Assembly: GCA_964550895.1 (NCBI GenBank)
Contig: CAZKAP010000004.1
Coordinates: forward strand, 44,947-108,946
Direction: 5' to 3'
Source: CAZKAP01 sp964550895
GTDB lineage: Bacteria > Bacteroidota > Bacteroidia > Flavobacteriales > Flavobacteriaceae
Length of the DNA: 64,000 nucleotides
Of the stretch, positions 12,504 to 24,500 are shown one piece after another (position 1 is the first letter of the stretch; each line of letters starts with the position of its first letter). A model generated the notes under the pieces. The model was not told the DNA's origin and ran no database searches. It worked only from the letters and a program-made list of their open reading frames with translations. A program made the position numbers and the translations under genes.

Positions 12504-15500
12504 GTGATGAAATTGACATGGAAAAACATCCTGACCGCGGTCCTTATTTGGGGTATGGGGCATGTGGTATGGGGTCAGGTAGAGGTGCCTTTTGCTCCTC
12601 GCTTATCGAGTTCCTACATCAACATTAAGGGAGACTATGTGTTCCTTTCCAATGGTATCATTAACCGGGTGGATGGAAGCAATACGGCTAATGATCCGTA
12701 CAATGGTGGTTCCAACAACAACGGATTCCACAGGGACTATATCGATGTCGACAGCGACCCCACTACCTTCAGCTCCAGCAGTTCCGAACTGAACGTGCCC
12801 TTTTGTTCGCGCATCTACTGGGCCGGACTCTACTGGTCCGGGAATTACCAGCAGGAAGTACTGAATAACAGTGCCATCCCCAGCCTGCCTGCCAATGACA
12901 CCAACCGCTACGACGTATCGCAGATCAAGTTTCAGGTCCCTGGGGGCGCCTATCAGGACATCACCGCAGATCAGGTGATTTACGACAATGTGTCCTTTAA
13001 GGACAGTCCCTACGTCTGTTTCAAGGATGTAACCGCAGACCTGCAGGCCCTGGCCGATCCGAACGGGGATTACTACGTCGCTAACGTGCGTGCCACCCGT
13101 GGGCGCAGTGTGGGCGGAGCCGGGGGCTGGACCCTGGTTGTGATCTACGAAAACCCTACGCTTTCGGGCAAGTTTATCTCGGTATTCGATGGCTATGCCG
13201 GCGTGAGCGGCAGTTCCACTGCCGATATGGCGATCTCCGGCTTTAATTCGATTCCCGTCGGCCCCGTGCGCGCTCGCATAGGCGCGAGTGCCGTCGAAGG
13301 GGACCGGGGCATCTCCGGTGACCAGTTGCGTATCGAGACCCCCAGCAATCCCGGATTCACCGCGCTGAGCGACCCCATGAACCCGGCCAATAACTTCTTC
13401 AATTCCAACATCACGGCGGATGGGGCGCATGTAACCACCCGGAACATCTACGCCACCAACACCCTGGGATACGATGCCGACGTGTTCGAAATCAGCAACC
13501 CGCTGAACAGCATCATCGACAATGCCGAGACCGATGCCACCCTGCAGCTCTATACCCAGGGGGACGGCTACGGCGCCTTCCTGGTAACCTTTGGCGTCGA
13601 AATCATCGAGCCCAATATCGTTCTGGAGAAACGGGTGGAAAACCTGGCAGGAACGGACATTACCGGGGCCGGGGTCCATCTGGGCCAGAGCCTCGACTAC
13701 GTTTTGAATTTCCAGAACACCGGAAACGACGATGCCACCAACTACAGCATACGCGATATCCTTCCTGTGAATGTTACCCTTGACGAGAGCAACCTGGTCC
13801 TGCCGCCCGGGGTAACGTACACCTACGATGCCACGACCCGTGAGATCGTATTCAGCATACCGGACAATCTGATCGAACAAGGAGATCCTTCCTATAGCAT
13901 CCGCATACGGGCCGGGGTGGCTTCGAACTGTTATGACTTCGTGAATGCCTGCGACAACCAGATCCAGAACCTCGCCTATTCGACCTATCAGGGGGTGATC
14001 AACGACAACCAGATCTCGGACGACCCCAGCGTTTCCGACTTCGATACCTGCGGGTTTACTACGCCCGGAGCCACCAACTTCTTACTGGACGACCTCTCCG
14101 ACTGCAACTATATCCGCACGGTACTCCTCTGCGGTGAAGACCTGGTCCTCGACGCGGGTAACGATTTCGACTCCTACACCTGGGTGCTGGACAGCAATGG
14201 GAACAATCAGATCGACCCGTCCGACCCCGTACTCACCGACGGAGACCCGGACGGAGACCCCAGCACACTGATCGTCGATGCCCCTGGCACCTATATCGTT
14301 AACAAGACCATTCCGCTGCCCTGTATAAATTCCGAGGAAATCATAGTGGTGGAACTCTTTGGAACCACGCAGGCCAATCCGATCACAGCACTGATACAGG
14401 ACACCAGCAATACGGTAGATGGGGAAGTGCTGATCTGCCCCAACGACGGGGAAGGCCTACCCCAAATCTTCCTCTGCGGGCTCAACGACAGCGAACTGAT
14501 TCAACTGAATATCCCGGATGCAGACACCATCATCTGGGAACGCCTGGATGAAGGCAGCTGCACCGACGCCGCCGTGGGCTGTGCCAACCGCAACAACACC
14601 TGCAACTGGATCGAGGTGGAACAGGGAATCGACTACCTGGCCGATACCAGTGGTGAATACAGGGTGATCATCAACTATCAGGACGGCTGCTTCAGCCGCT
14701 TCTATTTCAACGTTTTCAAGAATCCCCTGGATCCGCAATACGTATCCGAAAATGTGATTTGCACCAGCCCCGGTAACATCACGGTCACCAATATGCCCGT
14801 GGACTACGAATACTCGCTGATCGATTCGGACACGGGCAACACCCTGGTCGGGTACCAATCCTCTCCCTCTTTCGCCATCTCCACCGCGGGAGTATACCGG
14901 GTGGATATGAGGCAGCAGGGGGTAGCTACGGGCTGCGTTTTCACCCTGGACAATATCGGCATACTCCGGCAGGACATGACCCTGGATGTCACGGTGCAGG
15001 ATTCAGACTGCAACGGACTAGGCTCCATAGCCATTTCCGCCCTGGGGGTTGCCCCCTCATACGAGTATTTCCTCTTGCAGGGAGGCACCGAGATCGATAA
15101 CTCGGGCATAACGGCCGACAACAACTACACCTTTCCCGGATTGGCTCCCGGAACCTATGAAATCCGGGTGGAAACCACGGATGGCTGTCTGGAGTCGGGC
15201 ACCTATACGGTAGTCGATCGAACCGATCTGGCGGTTAGCGCCCTAACCGTGAAAAACGTGGACTGTACGGATGCCGAAGTTGAGCTTACTCCAAGCGGCG
15301 GCCAGCCCCTGCCAGGCTATACCTATGCCATTTGGAGTGTTAACGGCTCCCCGCTTTATCCTACTATTACCGATATTCCAGGGGGTAGTTTCCAGTCCGA
15401 CGCACTGTTCACCTTCGACGAAACCCAAACCGGAGATTATGTCTTCGTGGTCGTGGACGGCAATAACTGCCATGCCTTCTCCAACCCGGTAACCGTCTCC

Positions 15501-18500
15501 GAAGTACCCGATGTCACCTATACCACCAGCATTACCAACGAGAGCTGTTTCGGTTTTTCGGACGGTACCTACGAAATATCTATTATCGACAGTCAGGGTT
15601 ACAGCCTGTCCTACACCCTTACCTATCCGGACAGCAGTACGGCCACCAATGCCTCGGGCACCTTTGCCGGACTCCCCAGCGGCGGCTATGTGCTGACCGT
15701 GACCCAGACCATGGGAGGGGTAAGCTGTGATTTTGTCGAAACCTTCTCCATAGGCGGGGCCTCCGCTCCGCTGAGTGCAGGTATCGCCCTTACCCAGGGG
15801 CTCAGCTGTACCCAGGACGCGATTATCGAGGCTACCGCGGTAACCGGAGGAACGCCTCCTTACGAATTTAGCCTGGACGGGGTGAACTTCGTTTCTGGTT
15901 TCGGTAGCACGGTATTCGGAAACCTGGGCGCAGGCACTTACCAGATTACGGTCAGGGATGCCAATATGTGTACGTTTACCACCGCAGATGTGACCATAGA
16001 CCCCCTTACGCCTCCGGACGATCTGAGCTTCAGCCAAACAGCGATGACCTGTCCATCCCTGACCTCCAATCTTACGGCCACCGTCAGCCAGGGAGTCGCG
16101 CCCTACACTTTTGATATTACGTCCCCCTCTACGGCCAGCCCAGACCATACCACGACTGATTCGGCCACCTTCGATGGGCTCGCCCCGGGCACCTATACCG
16201 TCCGGGTCACCGATGCGCTGGGATGCATATATGAAGAAAACTATACGGTGCCCGACATTCCCCGAGTGCAGGCCGACGCAGTGGTGGAGTCGCATATTTC
16301 GTGTGTCGGCTACAACGACGGTAGCCTGAGAATCGACTTCAGTGATTTCGACTCTTCCTATGCCTATACGGTTACCGGGCCTTCACTCAACATCAGCCAG
16401 ACCGGTCAGACAGCGGCCTCGGTTACTCTGAACAACCTTTTTTCCGGATCCTACACCATCACGGTTACCGACGAGACTACCCTCTGTGCGGATACAGACA
16501 CGGCCTCGGTACTGGCTCCCGTATTCCCCCTGGCTTCAACCATCGACATCGTCCAACCCACCTGCTCGGTGGACGGCAGCGTAGAGATCAGTGGCAGCGG
16601 GGGCTGGGGATCCTACAGTTACGAATTGGAAACGCCTTCCGGAACCGTGCTTACCAACCCGGGCGGCCTATTCCCCGGTCTCACCGAAACCGGAGACTAT
16701 CAGGCCACGGTTATCGATGCCAATGGCTGCAGGGAAACCGCCACGGTTACACTCGCCGTGGTTACCGGGCCAACACTCAGTCTTACACCGAATACAGCCT
16801 GCCTGGGTCCGGCCGGCAGCTTCGACCTGACAGCCAGCGTGACATCGGGTGGAGTAGGACCTTTCGAATACCGGATCAACGGAGGTGCTTACCAGGCCGG
16901 CGACACCTTTACCGGGTTGGGCCCGGGGTCTTACACGGTCGAAGTGAGGGATGCCAACCTCTGCGTGGACTCCTCCATTTACTCCATGAATCCGGAACTC
17001 AGCCTGTCCATCAGCCCGGGCAATCTTACCGCCTGTGGCGGGGACGCCACTATAGGCGTGTCGGCCAATGGCGGAGATGGCAGCTATGTCTACGCACTTC
17101 TTCCCCAGGGTTCGAGCCCGAATCCGGGAGACTTCGGGGCTTCATCTACCTTCAGCGTCAGTGCCGCAGGCAACTACACCGCCTGGGTAAGGGACCTTTC
17201 CGGTGGCGCCGGATATTGTGACGCCTCAGGAGACCTGATAGTGGGAACGGATGCTCCCCTAAACCTGACGCTGAACCCTTCGGACGTGAATTGCAACGGC
17301 CTCAGCAGCGGTTCCATCCTGGCCAGTGCTTCCGGAGGAACAGCCCCTTACGAATACCGCTTAGGCGCTGGCGCATTCAGCAGCAACCCCGACTTTACGG
17401 GCCTGGGTGCAGGAAACTATCAGATTACTATCCGGGATGCCAACGGATGTACGGCCCAGGAAACGACGATAGTACAGGAAAATGACCAACTGCTGGCCTC
17501 GGTGTCGGTGACAGCCATAGCGGCCTGCGATCCTTTGGACCTGGCCGAGGTTCGGGTCACCAACATACTGGGCGGGCTGGCCCCGTTCGAATACAGCTTC
17601 GACGGCGGCCTCAATTACGGGAGTACAGCCGTCGCCAATCTGCCCCCGGGCACTTATCAGGTGCGGGTGCGCGATGCCAATAATTGCGAATACAGCGACA
17701 CCATAACGGTGGACGCTCCACCGGCCGACCCTGTGTTGTCCTCAAGTATCGACTACGAGTGCGACGGCGAAGGGACCGTAAGTGTAACCGGGCAGGACCC
17801 TTCCTTCGATTACATCTACAGCCTGAACGGCGTACCCAACACTCCGGCAAATGATCCCGTGTTTGCCGACGTAACCCCCGGCAACCATCAGATCGAGGTT
17901 GAATTTCAACAGAACACTCCTCTGCCGCCTAGCCAGCTCTTCAGTGAGGACTTCGGCCAGGGCGGCAATACGCCCATCAGCGAGATCGATCCGGTATACT
18001 GCTACGAGCCCCAGGACGGGAGTGCGAGCCTCTGCGGATTTGGAACGAATAACCGCATACAGGACGGCGAATATTCCGTGACCAACCTCATTGTAAACCC
18101 CTACGGCGCCTGGGTGAGTCCCAACGATCATACCGGCCTGCCTGGGGGTCGCTTCCTCGCCATTAATGTGGGAGGCGTAGCCGGGGTCAATGGGATCATG
18201 TACCAGAAAGAAGACGTGGAAGTCATCCCCAACGAAGACATCGTCATTTCCGTTTGGGCGTTTAACCTGGTGCGTTCGACCGCCTCCAACGGAGATCCCT
18301 CCATAGTGATGGAGCTGGTCGACCCCTCGGGTACCATAATCGCCAGTACGGCCACCGGCAACGTCCCTAAGAACACCGGGCCCGACGACTGGCACAATTA
18401 CACGGTTTCTCTGAACCCCGGAGCCAACAGCACCCTGGATATCGTGATCCGTACTACGGCCGCATTCACCAGTGGAAACGACATCGCCATAGACGATCTG

Positions 18501-21500
18501 CAGGCCTATCAGCAGCCCGTGGTTTGCTCCGAAACCCTGACCCTTCCCTTTACCGTGGATGCAGGAAATGCCCTCAGCGGTTCCGTCACGTCCCGCTCTC
18601 AGGTAAGTTGCTTCTCTGGTGCGGACGGATCGGTTACTTTCGAGGTCCAGAATTTCGATCCGACCGACGGCTTTGTCTATTCTGTGAATGGAGGCGCCTT
18701 CAGCCCCGTACAGACCAGCAGTCCGATTACCGTTGGGGGGCTGTCTGCAGGCAATACCAGCATTGTGGTCCGGGACGCCCTGGACGCGGCTTGTGAATTC
18801 ACCCTCACCGAGGTCCTTACCGAGCCGGCCGCCCTGGCAGCCAGTGCTTCCCTGTTCGAGGTGGCCACCTGTAGCAATGGAGGAGGCAGCATAGAAGGAT
18901 CAGCCACCGGCGGAACCGGCCCCTACGAATTCCAGCTAGAAGACGGGGTTGGAAGTGTTTTACGTCCCTACCAGTCCTCCACCCTCTTCAGCGGCCTCAT
19001 GCCCGGGGATTACATCCTAAGGGTGCGCGATGCCAATGGCTGTGAAGACCCCATAGATGCCATACTGACCATCCCGCCGGCGGAGTCCATTACCTTCAGC
19101 GCCAGCCCCACGGTTTGCTACGACGGCTCCAACAATGCAGAAATAGTGGTCACCGTTACTAATGGCAATGGCAACTATCAGTTCCAGCTCAACGGAGGGG
19201 GCTGGATCAGCCCAACTCCCGCAGGGGCACTCAGCCATACCTTTACCGGACTCGTCCCGGGCACCTATACCGTCAATGTACGGGATGGTTTCGGCTGTGT
19301 TGGAACACCCGTCAACGCGGTCATTCACCCACAACTCACGGCGGTGGTTACGGCAGATGACATCAGCGCCTGCGCCGATGGTAACATCGCCATCACGGCA
19401 ACGGGAGGAGACGGTTCGTACGTTTACGCCATAGTGCCCCATGGAGCCGACCCGTCCGCTTCCTTCGATCCGGCCCCATCCCTGTCCATTCCCTCAGGGA
19501 GCGACGGGGACTACGACATATACGTCAGGGATCAGAACGGTGCTCCCGGCTATTGCGAGTATACCCATACGGTAACCGTGAACCCGGAAATTCCGCTGTC
19601 GATTGCGGCAGTTCCCACGGATCCCCGTTGCTTCGGCGGATTCGGTTCTCTGGAGGTACAGCTTAACAGTGGCCGGGCGCCCTTCACACTGGAGCTGGTC
19701 GACCTGAACAGCGGTCCCTACAACTATACGGTGCCGAACCTGTTTAACGACATTACCTTCTACAACATCCCGGCAGGGGACTACCGGGTGATCGTTACCG
19801 ATGCAGACGGTTGTTCCGATACCATAGACCCCGTTACCGTAACGGATCCCATCGAACTCACGGCGACGGTTACGGGCATGACGCCGGACTGCTTCATCGG
19901 AGGAGAACTTCATTTCAGCGCATACCCCACTACCATAGGCACTGTGGAGTTCAGTGACGACGGAGGGGTGAGCTGGTACTCAACTGACGTACTCACCGGA
20001 TACATACCCGGAGAAACGGTTACCCCTTCCATTCGCACCGTGGATGGAAGCGGGAATACGATCTGCCAGACCGACTATCCGCCCATGGTGATTCCCTATC
20101 CCCTGGACGATTTGAATCTCGATGCCTCTGTGTTCAACGTCACCTGTTTCGGCATGGACGTGATCGTCGAAGGGAGCAATGGTACCGCGCCCTACGAATA
20201 CACCTATACGGACGACCCGGCCAATTTCGATCCGGTGACTCCTGTGAATCCCTGGATCACCCCGACACCCGGGCCGGATCATACCTTCCTGGGGCTCATA
20301 CCGGGCCGGACCTACACCTTCTATGTCCGGGATGCCTCGGGCTGTGTGCGCCAAAACATCATCGACATCAACACCCTGTACACTCCGCCACTGGAGGTAG
20401 AAGGAACCGGCACTCCGACCTGCTCAGGGCTGAGCACGGGAACCATCGAATTCACGGTCACCGATAACCTGGCTCCGGCCGGTTCAGAAATCAGCTGGAG
20501 GCTATACGACATCAGCTCGGGCAGTCCGGTGGAAATCGTCCTTCCCAACAGCGGGGTTCAACTGCCTTTCAGCAGTCCTCAGACCTTAACCTTTACAGGG
20601 TTGGCCGCGGGTAACTACTACCTGGACGTGCAGGAATTCGACGGGGGCCCTCCGATCTGCAGCAGCGCCAGTGAAAATGTCCAACTCATCGAGCTCAATC
20701 CCCTGAACGGTACCCTCAACGCAATCGATCCGATCCGTTGCAATGCGCCGGGGCGCATCCTGGTCGAAAATATCAGCGGGGGAGGGGGCACCTACAGTTT
20801 CGTCGTAACCGACCCTCTGGGAGGCAGCTTTACGACCAGCGGCAACCCGATCGAGATCCCGTCGGGTTCTCCGGCGGGCCTTTATAGTGTGGATATACAG
20901 GATCAGTACGGCTGCGCCGTACCCCTGGGGAATGTAGCCGTAGATGACACCCCGGACCCCACCATAGATGCCATCGATATCGCCCAATGTTCCATGCCCG
21001 GCAGCATTCAGATTCACGCCAGTAGCACCATCGGGGCTTCCCTGCGCTATTCCGTAGACGGGGGGGCCAGTTATGCCGACAATGGCGGCTTGTTCACGGG
21101 TCTTGCTCCCGGCACCTATAACGTGAGCATTATCGACGAAAACGGCTGTGCCGATGTGGCTACTGCAACGATATACGAGCCGGCTAACCTGTCACTGAGC
21201 CTCACCAAGGCACTCGATTGCACCGCTTCTCCCGAGGCCGTTTTCGACATTTCCGTAACGGACGGTTCGGGAAGCTACGATTATCAGGTGGAAGACGGAT
21301 CGGGAGTAGTGCAGGCCCGTACGCTCATGGGCGGCTCAGTCGTGAGCTTTACCGCCGCGGTTGCCGACACCTATACCGTGACCATCTGGGATACCGGTAC
21401 CAGTCCGAACTGTACGCGCAGTCTCACCATAGATGTACCGCCTGCCGTACAGCCCGATTTCAGCGCTTCCGCCGAGGATCCGTCCTGCCAGGGTGCCAGT

Positions 21501-24500
21501 GATGGTAGCATCCGCCTGTTGGGTATCGACAACGGCATATGGCCGCTGAACTATACCCTCACTCCCGCCGCAGGCGTCTTTAATCCCCTTACGCAGAGCT
21601 TCGAGGGGCTGCCGGCGGGAACCTATACGGTAGAGGCCGAGGGATCGAATTTATGTACCACCTCCATTGCTAACATCACCCTATCAGATCCTGCTGCGCT
21701 AAGCATCCCGCCGGCCACGGTAACTCCGTTTGCGTGTTCCTCGGGCAACAGCCCCACAGCTGCCCGCATTGAGCTGTCAGGACCCATTAGTGGAGGTAGC
21801 GGCTCATACGTACGTTACGTATTCGAGGACCCATCCATGACGGTCGTTCAGGATGGCGCGGCTACGTCCTACACGGTTACCAACCCTGCCGGAGGGCTGT
21901 ACACCGTTTCCGTATACGACTCCAATGGCTGTGTGGGCACTGTCACTGCTACGGTGCCAGCCTATGACGAGCTCATATCGATCACACCCGTGCTCAGCCA
22001 GCCCAGCTGCAGCCCCGGACTCGACGGTCAGATCACCCTGAATGTGACAACCACAGCGTCCAACCCCGCCCTGCTGGAATACAGCATCGACAGCGGCTCA
22101 AGCTACCAGCCCTCTCCCGTATTTCCCGGTCTGGATGAAGGAACCTACAGCCTCCGGGCGCGACACACCATTACCGGATGCGTCATTACCACCACGGCCA
22201 GCCTGGTCACCCCACGGCCGGATGATGTTGACCTGACCATCACCCAACCCGTTCTCTGCTTCGGCGATTCGAGCGCAGCCTTAACCTTCGAGTTGCTCGA
22301 TTCCACAGGCTATGCGGGCGGCGTGGACTATTGGGTATACAACACCCAGGGAACACCCGGGAATACGGCAGACGATACCCTGGTCGACTCGGGCACCGAT
22401 CCGGGCATGGGGCCGATTACCGTAACGGGGCTCCCGGCAGGAACCTACCGCGTGGTGGTCAGTCAGGCCGGATATCCCGCTTGTTCGATCACGGAAGTTA
22501 TAGGAATTCCCGGGCCCCCATCTCCCTTGGATGCCACCCTGGAAAGCCAGCCCATCAGTTGCTCGGGCAACGACGGCCAGATACGGATCATTAACCCCTC
22601 CGGCGGTTGGGGCAACTACGGCTTCTACCTGGGAACGGTGCCGCCCGCCCTTCCAACCGACTACACCGCTCAAACGGATTATCCCGGACTTGCCCCCGGT
22701 ACTTACGAAGCCTGGATGCGGGACGACCTCGGCTGTGAGCACCTAATCGGCTCCGTGGTACTTGCCGATCCGACACCCATCATCGTAAGCCTGAGCGTGG
22801 ATGCCGATGCCTGTATACCCAACAGCGGACAGATTTCAGCGACAGCCAGCGGCGGGGAGGGTGCGAATTACAGTTATCAACTCCTCAGAGACGGCATTCC
22901 CCAGGGGCCGGCGCAGCCCGGTCCCGTGTTCTCCGGCCTCAGCGGGGGTGATTATGAGGTCGTGGTGACCGATACATGGAACTGCTCCGGAACTTCGGCC
23001 ATTGAAACCCTCTACGAACCCCTTTCCGCGGTATATACCATCACCAAGCCCATAGACTGCCAGACGCCTTCGGGTGCCAATGTGGACGTTTCAGTTAGTG
23101 GCGGATCCGGATCCTTCCTTTACGAGGTAGGGTATCCGGATGGTACGACGGTGCAATCCAATACTACCGGACTGTTCACGAATCTCGATCAGGCAGGTGC
23201 CTACAGCCTCACCGTGACGGACCTGCTCAGCCTGGCCTCGGGCTGTGCCCTCAGCGAATCCTTCAGCCTGGACGCCCCATCAACGGTGGTGCTCGATGTG
23301 CCCGTACTCACTGATCCGCTGTGTACCGGCGGGGCCACGGGAAGCATACGAGCCGTGCTCGGTCCGCCTTCTCCCGGGGTCAATCAGGATCCCATCTATC
23401 AATACGCACTCTACGATGGACTTGGGATCCTGATAGCCGGACCCCAGAACGACCCTGTCTTTACGAATTTAGCGGCAGGCACCTACGAGATCGAGGCCAT
23501 ATCGGCCCGAAGCTGCACCCTGCGTGAAACCTACGTGCTCAGCGATCCTGCACCACTGACTGCGACGGCCACGGGAACGGATTTCAGCTGTACACAGGCA
23601 GGGAGTGACGTGGTGGTAACGGCCATGGGCGGAACGGCCCCCTATCTGTACAGCCTGGACAACGTCAACTACTTCGCCAGTGATACCTTCCAGGTCAGCG
23701 ATACGGGCGGCGTGCAGAACCTGACTCTTTATGTGTCCGACAGCAATGGTTGCCAGACGAGTGCCTCTCTGACCCTGGAGCCGCGAAATGTCTTTACCGT
23801 AAGCGCTTCGCAATTGCAGGCGATCTCCTGCAGTCAGCCCGAGAGGGTAGAAGTAACGGTGACGGATGATGGCGATCCGTCGAACAGCTATGCATTCGAA
23901 TTGCTGAGTCCTGCGGGACCCGTAGCCCCTGTTTCCCAGCCCGGTCCGACCACGGCCATCTTCGAACTGAACACAGTCGGTGACTATATCTTCCGTGTAC
24001 GGGACACAGGCACCCTTTGCGAAGAAGACAGCACGGCCTACACGGTATCACCCTACGACACCATGCAGCTCGATCTTACCGAAGCCCAATCCGTGGAATG
24101 TTTTGGAGACGGAAACGGCATAGTCCAGTTGAACCTGCAGAATTACTCCGGTGCCTTCGACTACGAACTCCTGTTCCAGGACGGTAGCAGCACAGGCATC
24201 AGCGGCTCCTCTACAGGAAACAGCCTGAGCATTTCCGGGGTCAACGGCGGTTCGTACTACTTGCGTGTGATCCAGACCGACGCACCGTATTGCAGCGGAG
24301 ACAGCAACACCGTACGCGTCTACTCGCCGGATCGCCCGGTAACTGCAACCATTACGCAGATTCAAAGCGTGAGTTGCACCAACGATCGCGGAGAGATCTT
24401 CGTCGAGCCCGACGGGGGAACTCCCCTGTATGACATCAGCCTGGTCGGTGCCGGCACCGGCTACTCCCTGACGGTCAATAGCACGGTCAACCACGTGTTT

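Noticed and set aside
12603..13880. Long minus-strand open frame of 425 residues inside the adhesin gene
   Set aside because: Shadow frame of the G+C-rich sprB-like gene; low-complexity Val/Gly-rich translation without motifs. Several similar frames exist along the gene.
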